Program-made: the position numbers and the translations under genes
Shown: positions 52,201 through 58,000 of the stretch, piece by piece
Layout: the number at the start of each line of letters is the position of its first letter
How positions within the stretch are numbered: position 1 is the first letter of the stretch
DNA from: Siphlonurus alternatus
Taxonomy: Eukaryota > Arthropoda > Insecta > Ephemeroptera > Siphlonuridae
Length of the DNA stretch: 64,000 nt
Reading direction: 5' to 3'
NCBI GenBank assembly: GCA_949825025.1
Contig: OX463780.1
Location: 25,014,118 to 25,078,117, forward strand
The notes under the pieces: generated by a model
What the model was told of the DNA's origin: nothing
Database searches by the model: none
The model's input: only the letters and a program-made list of their open reading frames with translations

Positions 52201-54695
52201 TATTAATATATAATGTTGTATTATAAAATTACATAACACTATGTTATCTATAATGTATCATGGCATTAAATATAAAATAAACATAATAAAATACACCTAT
52301 AGCGGAGCCTAAGAAAAAAAATCAGTTGATTTTTTAAAAAGTGTCGAGGGACGTTCGCTCAACTTGAACTGGTGTACTTGTGATTGCTGCATAAAAATGC
52401 CTAGTGACGTAGAATGTTTTTGCTGCAAAGAAAGTGATATTTTATCTACACTGTGTGAAACAGAAAACATTTCATGTATAAGTCAGGCTTAATATTTTGA
52501 ACTGTGGGTGTTGAATACCGATTTCTTGCGAATGATGCGTTATGATAAAGTTCGTAAGGGGAAGAACAAGTACGGGGCTGAAAAAAACAATATGTGGCGT
52601 TACATGGCATATAAATATTTCATAAAGTGGATCGGATCCAAATCGCACTTGGACTTGGATAAAGAAATCAAGGGATATCGGTTTGTTATCCCGTCATGTG
52701 CAGTGAACCGTATACGACATACGTTTCCAAGTGAGGATGGTATCTACGTCGGATTCAAACCTCGGTTTGGACAACTTGCACGATATCCAGCGTAAATTTT
52801 AGGTGAGTAGCTCATTACTCATTATATTATAGTGTTTAAACAAAAAAAAGGGCACACTATTTCCAAATATCACCATTACTTTAAAATAAAGTTCTTTCCA
52901 TTAAATAATATTTATACGTTTACCATTAAAATGGTGTTTGTAAATATTTTTAACCATTTAATATTTTTAATTTATAAAAATTAATTTTGCTTTTAAATAT
53001 TACAACACAAAGTACTACTACACTCTCTCAACATTTAATAAGAATAAATATAAATACACCCCATAAATACTATGGACTTTATTTACAAAACTTTAAACAA
53101 AACTTAAAATTAGTTAAATAAATAACAATTCGATTTATTTCTTTTTTTATACTGGTGTACAGTACGTACTTCATTAAAAATTTTCCGTTTAGTATAAATA
53201 AATAACATTGTTATATTATCACTTTTCAAGGCCTCTCTTTTTCTGCTTTCTTATTTCCCCTATTTCCCCGCCGTCCTCTCTTCCTCTCTCGAGCGCGTGA
53301 GGGGAGGGGGGAGAGGCAGTGAGGAAGCTGCTGCATGTTGCCAGCGGAGGGAATTGACGTCATCTTCCTCGGCTGGCGCTGCCCCTGGCGCGCTTACCCT
53401 GGGGCACTCGCCCCTTAGCAGCACGCATTCTTACTCAGTTAGTAGGTAACGTTTGAATAAAAAATACTTATTTTTAAGGTCCTGTGTCCCTTTAAACTGA
53501 GGTTTAAACTTATATTATAATAAATTTATAAGTATTTTTTTAGCAAAAATATGCAGACATGGAATAATATATTATGTTATAATGTTTTTAGCACATACAA
53601 GTGAATGGTGGTAACCAAATAAATTACTTGTGATCAAAATAAAACCGGAAGTCCAACCCTCGCCAATTCTCCCCCCATTGGTGTATGTACATATTTATGC
53701 TGGTTATTGGGATATCGGCATACTGCACTGTACCGGTATGCATACTTCTGTAGCAACCCCGCCTCCCCTACAAATGATGGTCGTTGTGTACTCACTTTGA
53801 TGACTTTGTACTTCTTTTTGGTGGCAGTGTTGAGGTCCTCGTGCACCTTGTCTAGCAGCCACAGAAGGAACTCCTGCGCGTCGTGTTGGTGAGCACCGCG
53901 GTACTGACTGCCGTACTTGTCAACCACCTCCTTGAATTGGTTCGAGATTTCAGGAGCATACTGGCATGACCAAATTGACTTCAGCAATGTTGCCAACTGT
54001 TCTGTCACTTCACCCTTCGTACCATACTTCTTAGAATTAAGTTTGTTACGACGGGATAGATCTACTTTATATTGATCTAATACAAAGTATTCTGCCAATA
54101 TATCCGTATGGCTGAGGCACTGTAAAACAGCATTGATAAAGCAGGTATTACCATGGTTTCTTAGACCTATCACACCTGGAACTTTATCACTACCAAAGTT
54201 TATATGAGCAGGTTTTGTTGGTGGTACACGGATATCATTTGATGATAGAGATAAATCTCTTGTTGATGAACGTCTCTTATCCATATTTCGAGCATTTTTA
54301 TTGTTAGGTGTATTAACAGATGACACATGCTGTACCATTTTATTGAAGAATTTTCGAAGAGAAGGTCTCCGAAACACCTTTTTTTTGTTCATGTCACCAG
54401 AGATTTGAATAGTCTGATCAGATGTTTTAACAATCACTTCATCCTGTTTGCTTAAATCTTTATGTTTTGCTCTCCTTTTGCTCATTCGAGTTGAGGCAAA
54501 AGGATTCCGAGGTAAGGTGAAAGTACGTTTTAGTTTAGGTTGAACTCCACTGACTAAACGTGTTGAAGGATTATTTGGGACCAAACACTCACCACACTCT
54601 TGGTCTACCATAATTAGCGTTGTTTCTTCGCTTCTATCAAGTAATTCTCCTTCTGAAGAAGATTTAAGAAATCTACTTGATGATCTGTTGCTCAT
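13411..54695 (-). CDS. Ubiquitin carboxyl-terminal hydrolase, USP31/USP43-like (12 exons)
   Basis: A deubiquitinase that should cleave ubiquitin from lysine or linear linkages as a cysteine protease. Twelve exons with GT/AG borders and matching phases join to 2,808 nt, giving 935 residues. The start ATG (54695) is the first in frame after a TAA and has G at -3. Residues 1-170 are a basic, Ser-rich tail. The USP domain starts at [19 protein letters not shown] with catalytic Cys185, and continues through [20 protein letters not shown], zinc-type CPKC (340/343) and CPYC (628/631), [19 protein letters not shown] with His738, and YAFDD (Asp755) to about residue 778. A Ser/Pro-rich tail ends TESSV, a class I PDZ-ligand form. 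Domain order and the IHLKRFRQ and ICNHHG-GGHYT blocks match vertebrate USP31/USP43, which I recall as longer (over 1,100 residues). The first intron is 28.7 kb; the others are 0.24-3.6 kb. I do not choose between USP31 and USP43. Confidence 0.93.
14031..14188 (-). CDS. USP exon 11
   Basis: Acceptor TTACAG, donor GTGAGT. Residues 827-879, a Ser/Ala-rich tail segment containing a DHYSDDEAP acidic patch. Enters in phase 1 and leaves in phase 0. Confidence 0.9.
14785..15042 (-). CDS. USP exon 10 (end of catalytic domain)
   Basis: Acceptor TTCCCAG, donor GTAATT. Completes the catalytic domain: [15 protein letters not shown] carries the catalytic-triad Asp (Asp755), then [11 protein letters not shown], the usual last strand of USP domains, followed by a Ser run and a Pro-rich linker. 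Residues 741-826. Confidence 0.95.
15186..16313. mobile_element. Non-autonomous hAT-type transposon, 1.1 kb
   Basis: Terminal repeats CAGTGGCGTGCGGT and, on the other end, CAGGGGCGTGCGGT, with a perfect 8-bp target duplication CTATACAT at 15178-15185 and 16314-16321. The 8-bp duplication and CAG-type ends fit hAT. It lies in intron 9 of the USP gene. No transposase frame is visible. The segment GGCGCGATTTTTTTGAAAAAGGG (about 15278) recurs inside the other hAT-type element near 50440. Confidence 0.88.
16686..16929 (-). CDS. USP exon 9 (catalytic His)
   Basis: Acceptor TTCCAG, donor GTGAGT. Residues 660-740, including [11 protein letters not shown], the WSPWKRP insert, [12 protein letters not shown] and QGGHYT with catalytic His738. 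Confidence 0.95.
16988..17214 (-). mobile_element. tRNA-Glu-like SINE, minus copy
   Basis: Reverse-oriented relative of the SINE at 19160-19494. Shared blocks include the B-box end (TTCAAATCCCGG), ACGGCAGACTTTTCG and CCAGAGAGCACTGTGAACAA, and the tail AACCAAC. The middle is shorter than in the plus copy. It lies in intron 8 of the USP gene, in the same orientation as that gene. No clear target duplication. Confidence 0.75.
17544..17684 (-). CDS. USP exon 8
   Basis: Acceptor TGTGCAG, donor GTCAGT. Residues 613-659: [19 protein letters not shown], with the second CxxC pair (Cys628/Cys631), then [17 protein letters not shown], a strongly conserved USP core block. Confidence 0.95.
17949..18054 (-). 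CDS. USP exon 7
   Basis: Acceptor TTGCAG, donor GTGAGA. Residues 577-612, an acidic linker ending TLEECFE, which leads into the LYTREE block of exon 8. Enters in phase 2, so residue 577 (Ser) spans the junction. Confidence 0.9.
18298..18479 (-). CDS. USP exon 6
   Basis: Acceptor CCACTAG, donor GTGAGA. Residues 517-576: [25 protein letters not shown] and LKLVLEWD, part of the insert between the two halves of the catalytic core that marks USP31/USP43-type enzymes. Confidence 0.9.
19011..19131 (-). CDS. USP exon 5
   Basis: Acceptor CCGCAG, donor GTAAGT. Residues 476-516: [11 protein letters not shown], then a helical segment ([16 protein letters not shown]). The phase-2 junction with exon 4 forms Arg476. 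Confidence 0.9.
19160..19494 (+). mobile_element. tRNA-Glu-like SINE, plus copy with 13-bp TSD
   Basis: The 5' part resembles a tRNA: TTTGGTGTAGTGGTTAGTAC (A box and D arm), an anticodon arm CTTGG-CTCTCGT-CCGAG whose loop reads CTC (Glu), and a B box GGTTCAAATCCCG. An unrelated body follows, ending in AACCAACCAACC. The perfect 13-bp duplication ACTTTACATCAGT (19147-19159 and 19495-19507) fixes the ends. It lies in intron 4 of the USP gene, antisense to it. Not a functional tRNA: the 3' acceptor side is absent. Confidence 0.85.
19514..19830. mobile_element. Palindromic MITE, 317 bp
   Basis: Arms run inward from TGGAGTATTGTCC; the inner arms (AAAGTCCTTTTCGTGACGTCA and its complement) carry two CRE-like TGACGTCA palindromes. 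No frame. A nearby duplicate of the flanking sequence (19880-19960) gives the empty site and indicates either no target duplication or a 2-bp AT duplication. Confidence 0.8.
19831..19960 (+). repeat. Local tandem duplication in intron 4
   Basis: The word TTTTTCTTTCTTAAATGTAC occurs at about 19855 and 19934, and ACAAAAATACTTTAC occurs at about 19140 and 19882. One copy of the unit (19880-19960) is uninterrupted; the other is split by the SINE and the MITE just upstream. Confidence 0.7.
20517..20661 (-). CDS. USP exon 4
   Basis: Acceptor CTCTGCAG, donor GTGAGA. Residues 428-475, including [12 protein letters not shown] and [14 protein letters not shown]. Enters in phase 1 and leaves in phase 2. 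Confidence 0.9.
21043..21181 (-). CDS. USP exon 3
   Basis: Acceptor TTTTGCAG, donor GTACAA. Residues 382-427: [20 protein letters not shown], ubiquitin-like in pattern, then [16 protein letters not shown]. This corresponds to the UBL-like insert of USP31/USP43 relatives. Confidence 0.92.
21410..23482 (+). CDS. LINE reverse transcriptase, N-terminally truncated
   Basis: The frame is open from 21410, with the first ATG at 21569 (637 residues from there). Numbered from that Met, RT blocks appear in order: NYRPIS (about 186), [10 protein letters not shown] with the first catalytic Asp (about 255-264), LGIPQGG (321-327), YADD with the catalytic Asp pair (353-356) and KFLGLHIN (about 433). The C-terminal part ends with a YNTRNK motif seen in Jockey-superclade elements. 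All RT residues are intact over 690 codons without a stop, so the insertion is fairly young. No endonuclease or ORF1. It would prime reverse transcription of its own RNA at a nicked target, but this copy cannot be autonomous. Confidence 0.9.
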   Translation, partial: QLSSDKRKISSNKNKPSWILNNPHLYEQGIFLKRLHYDVKFTDPNLESTYKKEMKSYKQNMATAKFKENDHEIKGANNKIKATWNIINKECKTKKTNVNNKNNYELCINSVTITDPKLICNLFNNFFVKTIENIITEKFPFNYSNTLIIVDSDKSKTKLNFSSIDPIYILNRMKSLPNKYAAGPDEIPYTVVKYCASVLSVPLSNLINHSISDGIFPDCLKDSKIYATHKKGPTFIIDNYRPISNTSVFGKLFENTLDDQITDYQTENHLIAPCQHGFLKDRSTDTALFDLLSHVYMAIDNKLFCVAIFFDLSKAFDSLNKDVLLNKFDNMGIGVSSRNLLDSYLTNRQQYVELNSNSNGQNITYKSDKLPITLGIPQGGKMSATLFNTGTNDLSDHVKNAVLVKYADDITAIITAEAEDELIRKIKLTIEEVHTWCTNNKLILNSTKTEYIQFHSPRQIPLNSYLLQLAGKTIKRAESVKFLGLHINESLDWSLHVNAICKKINSANFMLYTIRNHVSHETLLTIYYAYVYPHLAYGIINWGCKSELLNRCFVLQKRALRTILRIPKGQSCVSHFKANKMLTVPCIYILNCASFKKNHPNFYVQNDGYHDYNTRNKSNVVTERHNTQFFKNCAMYQTAKFYEFLPACLKEIKTSKLFRTKLKNVLINKEFYSIKAFESNKMSEKVLSGL
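23525..23765 (+). repeat. (TA)n/(TATG)n microsatellite
   Basis: Nearly pure alternating TA with TG interruptions, part of the LINE 3' region. Open frames of Tyr/Ile/Val/Cys on both strands are spurious. Confidence 0.95.
24372..24470 (+). mobile_element. LINE 3'-end fragment with (TTCTA)n tail
   Basis: GAATGGCCTTATGGCC, then CGCCTAAATAAAG, then repeats of ATTCT. A poly(A)-signal-like AATAAAG followed by a pentanucleotide microsatellite is typical of CR1/Jockey-type LINE ends. It differs from the (AAAT)n end just upstream, so it is a second LINE family. Confidence 0.6.
24471..24824. other. End of intron 2, no feature
   Basis: Intronic sequence next to exon 2. No gene or repeat recognised. Confidence 0.5.
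24825..25067 (-). CDS. USP exon 2
   Basis: Acceptor TTTTAG, donor GTAAGA. Residues 301-381: [34 protein letters not shown] with the first CxxC pair (Cys340/Cys343), then [15 protein letters not shown], the most diagnostic USP31/USP43-type block in the gene. Confidence 0.96.
25068..26206. other. Intron 1, proximal part
   Basis: AT-rich intron. A G-rich run (about 26066-26088, broken by one A) stands out. No exon-like segment on either strand. Confidence 0.5.
26207..26593. mobile_element. hAT-like MITE with GC-rich ends
   Basis: Inverted ends TAGAGGTCTGCACGGGC and, on the right, TAGAGATCTGCACGGGC, both running into CCCGGCCCG-rich sequence; the middle is AT-rich and non-coding. The ends resemble hAT-type MITEs, but I cannot resolve an 8-bp target duplication, so the superfamily is tentative. 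Confidence 0.65.
26594..28746. other. Intron 1 sequence, no gene recognised
   Basis: AT-rich, with a T run at about 27481-27506 and a region of sex-hormone-unrelated, unremarkable unique sequence. No coding block on either strand. Confidence 0.45.
28747..29045 (-). mobile_element. SINE body with conserved central domain, no 5S head
   Basis: On the minus strand, a block around 28875-28960 (ATCCTGACTGAGGTTTCCATG, then GCTGGGATGGATTGCTTAGG and CCATGGCCGC) matches the central domain of the 5S-derived SINE at 1105-1180. The element ends in a poly(A) seen as poly(T) at 28747-28769. The 5' end (about 29045) is approximate and shows no 5S or tRNA head, so it is truncated or belongs to another SINE sharing the domain. 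Confidence 0.7.
29046..31305. other. Intron 1 sequence, no gene recognised
   Basis: AT-rich. A 78-codon frame at 29174-29410 has no recognisable domain. I see no repeat with definable ends. Confidence 0.45.
31306..31440 (+). pseudogene. Possible Tc1/mariner helix-turn-helix remnant
   Basis: A 45-codon frame contains [16 protein letters not shown], similar in pattern to the second helix-turn-helix of Tc1-type transposases (T-hydrophobic-SRI-hydrophobic-RRW-R-x-G-T). No catalytic DDE region follows, and no terminal repeats are identified. It may be coincidence. Confidence 0.25.
31441..32500. other. Intron 1 sequence with CRE-like sites
   Basis: Contains TGACGTCAT-type words near 31769 and 31826 and a GC-richer block at 32280-32500 whose minus-strand frame starts with ATG but has no recognisable domain. 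No gene supported. Confidence 0.4.
32510..34725 (+). mobile_element. Second 5'-truncated LINE (Jockey/CR1-like)
   Basis: Reverse-transcriptase frame at 32612-34201, then a 3'UTR ending TGAAATAAA with an A run at 34707-34725. It differs from the 21410 LINE in protein sequence (FADD instead of YADD) and in having a poly(A) rather than (AAAT)n end, so it is a separate family. It lies in intron 1, antisense to the USP gene. The 5' end is approximate. Confidence 0.8.
32612..34201 (+). CDS. LINE reverse transcriptase, truncated
   Basis: Open from 32612, with the first ATG at 32747 (484 residues from there). Before the ATG the frame contains [13 protein letters not shown], the RT block-1 region (APGxD), so translation of the parent element began upstream. 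From the ATG: NNYRPI (45-50), [15 protein letters not shown] (114-128), WGTPQGG (173-179), FADD (205-208), [10 protein letters not shown] (about 293) and a C-terminal HNYDTRL motif. No internal stop. It lacks the endonuclease and the first RT block is incomplete. Confidence 0.88.
   Translation: MTNNLYQNQTLYLPKITVERTQKLINSCKDNKAPGYDKITIKHIKMGGDELILILTQFINQCIIQKQFPINLKKGVCRPIYKNGCHKNCNNYRPIMLSPTVDKFPQKYITEYIIEYLEKYKIINENQYAYQKGKSTNKLIGDMSNYINNELKENNHVLALFVDFSKAFDTLNHDIIFAELEKVGIRGPMLELIKNYLKDRSMVVEINNVQGDAWEIKWGTPQGGTISAILFNVYVNSLFSVLKNCKIFMFADDLLILVSNKDFSIAQKNLQINANQLAHWAHDYGLVINTKKTKVMHIYNKFLRKNESIKIIIHNNMCLHNFLQDCTCNIIEQVREHKYLGIIIDDNFEWYPQINKIIMKLRSVMSQIYKLKKIVNEKTLRNVYFALVHPFILYGNLGWGFTQSSSMTNLIKMQKRVLKSMKKGDKFEEGENVFKYWNILPVNLQSKQSLIIEKYFDVNHGEYRIHNYDTRLILNDPLFTPLRVNRFSEKTWEYILPRLWNELPLHLKNLESKSLVKKYIKNWLMSVIS
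34726..35555. other. Intron 1 sequence, no gene recognised
   Basis: AT-rich, no supported frame or bounded repeat. Confidence 0.5.
35556..35696. mobile_element. Short palindromic MITE, 141 bp
   Basis: Arms AGGGGCATTCACAAA and inward (GGCCACATTTAAGGCTC) form a near-perfect inverted repeat. The 5-bp flank TTATA occurs on both sides (35551-35555 and 35697-35701). Non-coding. The 5-bp duplication does not by itself identify a superfamily. Confidence 0.8.
35702..39079. other. Intron 1 sequence, no gene recognised
   Basis: The longest frame (36451-36915, plus, 154 codons) begins at TTG, has no ATG until codon 113 and matches no family I know. A GC-richer patch with GTGACGTCAT lies at 37420-37515, and another CRE-like site at about 38445. 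Nothing firm. Confidence 0.4.
40013..40088 (+). repeat. tRNA-Gly-like segment, left arm
   Basis: GTGGTCGAGTGGAAAAGCAC (D-arm/A-box-like), an anticodon-type loop CTTCCAT (TCC, Gly) and GAGTTCAAATCTC (T-arm/B-box-like). The acceptor stem does not pair, so this is not a working tRNA gene. It lies inside the palindrome as a mirror of the right-arm segment. Confidence 0.55.
40226..40271 (+). repeat. poly(A), 46 bases, at palindrome centre
   Basis: An uninterrupted A run within 20 bases of the geometric centre of the 2-kb palindrome (about 40235). Length may be a sequencing estimate. Confidence 0.9.
40383..40458 (-). repeat. tRNA-Gly-like segment, right arm
   Basis: The better conserved of the pair: anticodon stem CTCGC/GCAAG around CTTCCAT, and GGGTTCAAATCTCCC as the T arm. 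Several substitutions relative to the left arm keep or improve pairing. The acceptor stem is absent. Confidence 0.55.
41428..42814. other. Intron 1 sequence, no gene recognised
   Basis: Two short overlapping frames on opposite strands at 41692-42082 have no domains. No bounded repeat. Confidence 0.45.
42819..43281. mobile_element. Palindromic MITE, 463 bp, TTAA target
   Basis: Nearly the whole element is one palindrome from AGGTGAACTGAAGGGATTGC inward to a GC-rich centre (ACTGCCGAGAGAGTGGCGATC, then GCTCCCTCGGCAGT). TTAA flanks it at 42815-42818 and 43282-43285. Apparent frames on both strands give almost the same peptide because the arms mirror each other. The AGG terminus and TTAA suggest Kolobok-type mobilisation. 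Confidence 0.88.
43286..47447. other. Intron 1 sequence, no gene recognised
   Basis: AT-rich. A T run at 44102-44122 is followed by a GC-richer block to about 44340, and a GC-rich, CRE-containing patch lies at 43730-43910. The minus frame at 46833-47213 (126 codons) has no recognisable domain. No gene supported. Confidence 0.4.
47455..47618. mobile_element. Short hAT-like MITE, 164 bp
   Basis: Ends CAGGCGCGGATCCAG and CTGGATCCGCGCCTTG, adjoining G-rich and C-rich runs. TTAAAAT on both sides (47448-47454 and 47619-47625) is a 7-bp perfect, or 8-bp one-mismatch, target duplication. Non-coding. Confidence 0.75.
47626..50085. other. Intron 1 sequence, no gene recognised
   Basis: A GC-richer patch at 48110-48260 includes frames with no known domain. 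Runs of T and A at 48848 and 49039. No supported gene. Confidence 0.45.
50094..51238. mobile_element. Non-autonomous hAT-type transposon, 1.1 kb
   Basis: Ends CAGTGGCGTAGCCAGG and, on the right, CAGGGGCGTAGACAAGG, with a perfect 8-bp duplication ATGTCAGC at 50086-50093 and 51239-51246. G-runs and C-runs lie just inside each end. Internal words (GCGCGATTTTTTTGAAAAAGGG near 50440 and a related one near 50200) are shared with the 15186 element, so the two are related. No transposase. Confidence 0.9.
51726..53491. mobile_element. TTAA-flanked transposon carrying a P2X7-C-like ORF
   Basis: Inverted ends AGGGACACAGGAC (13 bp) lie at 51726 and 53491, with TTAA on both sides (51722-51725, 53492-53495). 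At 1,766 bp it is too short to hold a full transposase gene, and none is visible. Instead it holds the domain-like frame at 52313-52795 between two GC-rich blocks (51846-51990 and 53225-53440). The TTAA target and AGG end suggest the Kolobok group; piggyBac is less likely. It lies in intron 1 of the USP gene. Confidence 0.8.
52313..52795 (+). pseudogene. P2X7 receptor C-terminal (intracellular) domain-like ORF with one stop
   Basis: One frame, broken only by TAA at 52490-52492, carries in order: a Cys cluster WCTCDCC (from 52370), [17 protein letters not shown], then after the stop [40 protein letters not shown] and [11 protein letters not shown], ending at TAA 52793-52795. The Cys spacing, the IPSC-x4-IR-x2-FP block and the Y-x-GFK end are the hallmark of the zinc-binding C-terminal domain of vertebrate P2X7, which also occurs as a stand-alone domain in many invertebrate proteins. 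There are no P2X transmembrane segments. The stop falls at codon 32 from the ATG at 52397. It could be decay, a short intron, or (less likely) readthrough. It lies inside the TTAA transposon. Its function is not known to me. Confidence 0.8.
53796..54695 (-). CDS. USP exon 1 (start and catalytic Cys)
   Basis: ATG at 54693-54695, donor GTGAGT at 53790-53795. Residues 1-300: a Ser/Arg-rich N-terminal tail with a basic stretch ([12 protein letters not shown]), then the Cys box [19 protein letters not shown] (Cys185) and the [17 protein letters not shown] block. A TTG three codons upstream is open in frame, but ATG is the sensible start. An in-frame TAA lies just beyond. Confidence 0.96.
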
Positions 54696-55020
54696 GACGA
54701 ACAACTTGACACAAAATTACACACGACACGGTGTCATTTCACTAATAGTTTTACCACGATCATATGAACAACTCCTCCTTCGTCCGGTGCTGCTGCCATA
54801 ATCATCATAATGGTTTTCTGTCGCCGCATTGCATGATGGTATGGCCCCTCCCACCCACGACAACTTTCAAACTTTGAAACGGAGATTTTTTATGTTGAAA
54901 ATACAATTATTCTAAAACTCATCAACTCATTAAATTGCAGATTAATTATTAATATTATTATCGCTCAAAACTGTTCAATGTCTTTAGTGAATCATCATAT
55001 AATTTTAATGAGATATAATT
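54696..55020 (-). promoter_or_regulatory. 5' flank / presumed promoter of the USP gene
   Basis: The 54740-54880 stretch is richer in G and C than its surroundings and lacks a TATA box at a useful distance, as expected for a housekeeping-type promoter. The 5'UTR start cannot be placed, and an upstream non-coding exon is possible. Confidence 0.35.
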
Positions 55021-58000
55021 ATGGAAGCCCAAATTATAGTGGGAAGCCAATATGCAGCCATCATGTCGTTAGTACAATCCCCACAACAGCAGCACTGTAC
55101 AAGCAACAACTGTAACATCAACATTAAATTATTTAAATTTTATCATCAAGTGCTGCTCATCTGTGGTCTTTGTGAGAACTATTTGGAAATAAATTTGGCA
55201 GCCATGAAGAAGGAAAAAGAGGGGTACAAAACGAAGAGGGGATAGGGTAAAGGGGGAACAAAAAATGAAAGAGCAGAAAAAGTGTATTTTTGAGTTGAAC
55301 TTGAGTGTAGGAGGGCTTGTGTGATCGGTGCTCTCTGGTTTATTTACATCTAAAACAAAACGCATTGTTTTAGTTTTGTGAGTGACGACTTCTGCAAAAA
55401 CGAGGAAATCTTGGACGTAATTTTAAAAAGGTAAGAGTCACACAAATAATATTGATAAATTTAAAATAATTTTATCATTGTTTCTTTTATCCGGATATCT
55501 TTTGTGTTAAAAGTTAAGATGTGTATGATACACATTGCATTTCTTAATCAGGTTTTATACTCTTGTTACACTTCATATGTTTTAAAAATTGATATAATTT
55601 TTGTTAAAAAGGTGAATGAAAAATTAAGGTGAACAGCCTAAGATATTTCAGCGTGGGGTATCATAATGTACATTCTGTGCTGCCGTGCGCCCTGTGTATG
55701 TACAGTATGCTGGGGGTGACATTATTGATTCTTCGCTCTGCTGAAAAAGCAGCTTTTGCCCTCCATGCGTGCGCCGTCGCTCCTATACTAAAAAAGAGTA
55801 GAAATCTAAAAACATATCGCTTAAAAATCCATATTTATTTTCCTTTTAAATGCAAAAATTTAATTTACAATCCCTCATTGTACCTTCCACTAAAACTGCT
55901 AGCAATCTTCAACTTAATACCTTTGTCACTATACGACCGGCAATATCTTTATAATTTATTCTTTCCCCTTGTAGATTTTTTTTTCTATCATCGAAGGAAA
56001 TTATTTGTCTGTATGACCGCAGTGTATGTCATTTTATAAAAGTTTTCATTCAGAGTTTGAAATGCTTGGACAAAAAATATAAAAGAGCCGGCTAGATTTC
56101 TTGTCTCTACCCTTGTAAACTCAACTCATGCGCTAGCTTGCACCCCCCGCACCCCTAGAAGGCAAGATCAATATCAAACGAGTGAGGAGAGAAGAGAGCA
56201 AGTTACCATAGTTACTGGTAGTCTGTCAGTAGTATTTCATTGGCTTCATTTTAGTTAAATATTATATTATCTAGTACTATTTTTTTTTTGTTTTTTTCAC
56301 TGCTGTTATAATTGAATAAAGACTATGTATTGTTTAAAATATTTCTTGTTCATTGACTTTTGCAATACATAAGTTTTGCATTGGGAAAAAAATCCATACT
56401 GTATTGAGGAAGAAAAAGAAAAAATTTGGAATAGAAAATAAATTGAATGTCCTCTATTTTTTATCCAATAGAATAACAATTTTCTATGCTATAACAAAGT
56501 ATAAACAGATAACACGAGTGATGCTGACCCACAGAATTGGCCCAACAGACTATACTGTAAACACTGGGCCAATTAACACTCTTTTCAAACTGTTATTTTT
56601 TAAGGCAGCAATGCTTTTTGTTTGAAAATTATTTCTAAACCCTTTGTGTTAATAATAATGAAGATAATTATGTTTATAACATCATGGTTCATGTTTAAAA
56701 AAAAAAAAACGAAGTGTGAAAGTACATTTTTTATATTAACAATTATTTTCAGTGAATGGAACAAAAATTATAATACATGCTAACTTGTACAGTAGCCTAT
56801 ATTTTATCAATAGACTATATAACCATTATAAACTATATCAATAATTCTTGGAAACAAATCGATAACAACTTAATACAAAGTATTTATAGCAAGTATGACA
56901 TGTATGACATCATTATATATTTTATAATATAAAAAAAAACATTCCTCCTCTGCTGTAATTCAATTCCAACAGGCCTCCCACATAAAGTAACATTTCTCCT
57001 TGAATGTGTCACAGATTTACATATCGCCTTGCATTGTTTCTCTCTTTTTTTCTCCTTGTTTTGCCGCAACATAGGTAAGCTTACAGAGTCAGTGGTCAAA
57101 TCTAAATAATGTGTTTTTTTTCCCCTCCCCTCAGTTCCCTGAGGACATCAACCTCCCCTCCCCTCCTGATATAAGCACACCTGGGTGCTAAGACTACCAT
57201 ATAAGGAATCCTGAAAAGGAAGTTAGTATTTGACTTGGGTTTTATATTCAAAGAGAGTAAAAGGCTTTACCATCATTGCCTCAGGAAATTTAAATCATCA
57301 CTCTTCATATATATATAACACTCTTCACATATGTGTTATGGTGCTGCTTGTGCCGTGTATTTTATCCTTTTCACCTCAATTGTTTGTCATATATGTTTTT
57401 TTTTTTGTATAATAATATGTACTTGGGTGAATAAAAAAATAAATAAAAAAAATAAAAAAAATATATCGCTAAACTTATTTTATCTTGCTTTATCAGCATT
57501 TAGTTATGTAAATAGAAGGAAGGAATGATTTGATTTAATAGTTTGTGATAAAATATACGTGTGCTTTTATAATGTGTTAAATTATAAATAATTATAATTG
57601 TGTCAAATTATAAAATGAAAGGGATTTTTTTTTTTTTTTAATAACATGCGGTTCAGTATCTGTAATTATTTCTCACTATAATCAGTTAAGACAATGGCAA
57701 TAATTTTGTTATTATGATGGTTTTTTTTTCGTATAATGCAAATGGATAAAACATAAATAGTTACTTTTTGCGAAAATCTCCTTGATTTAAAGTTCTCAAA
57801 GAATTGTTACATATAATGATGAAAAAAATATATTCTGTCTTATGATTGCTGTACTGTATAAAAGAGAGAGAAGAATATGCGTTGTATGAGAATAAAATTC
57901 TGAGTATGAAATAATTAAGTTAAAAAATAGTCACACTTTGAAAAGCGTCACTTATTTCTGTGTCATAAGTTTCCATTATAAGCTGAAGTTTGAATTTGTT

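Noticed and set aside
55629..56039. 136-codon ORF as a gene
   Set aside because: It opens with GTG; the hydrophobic and basic content fits chance reading of AT-rich DNA. A faint resemblance to a LINE C-terminus was too weak to call.
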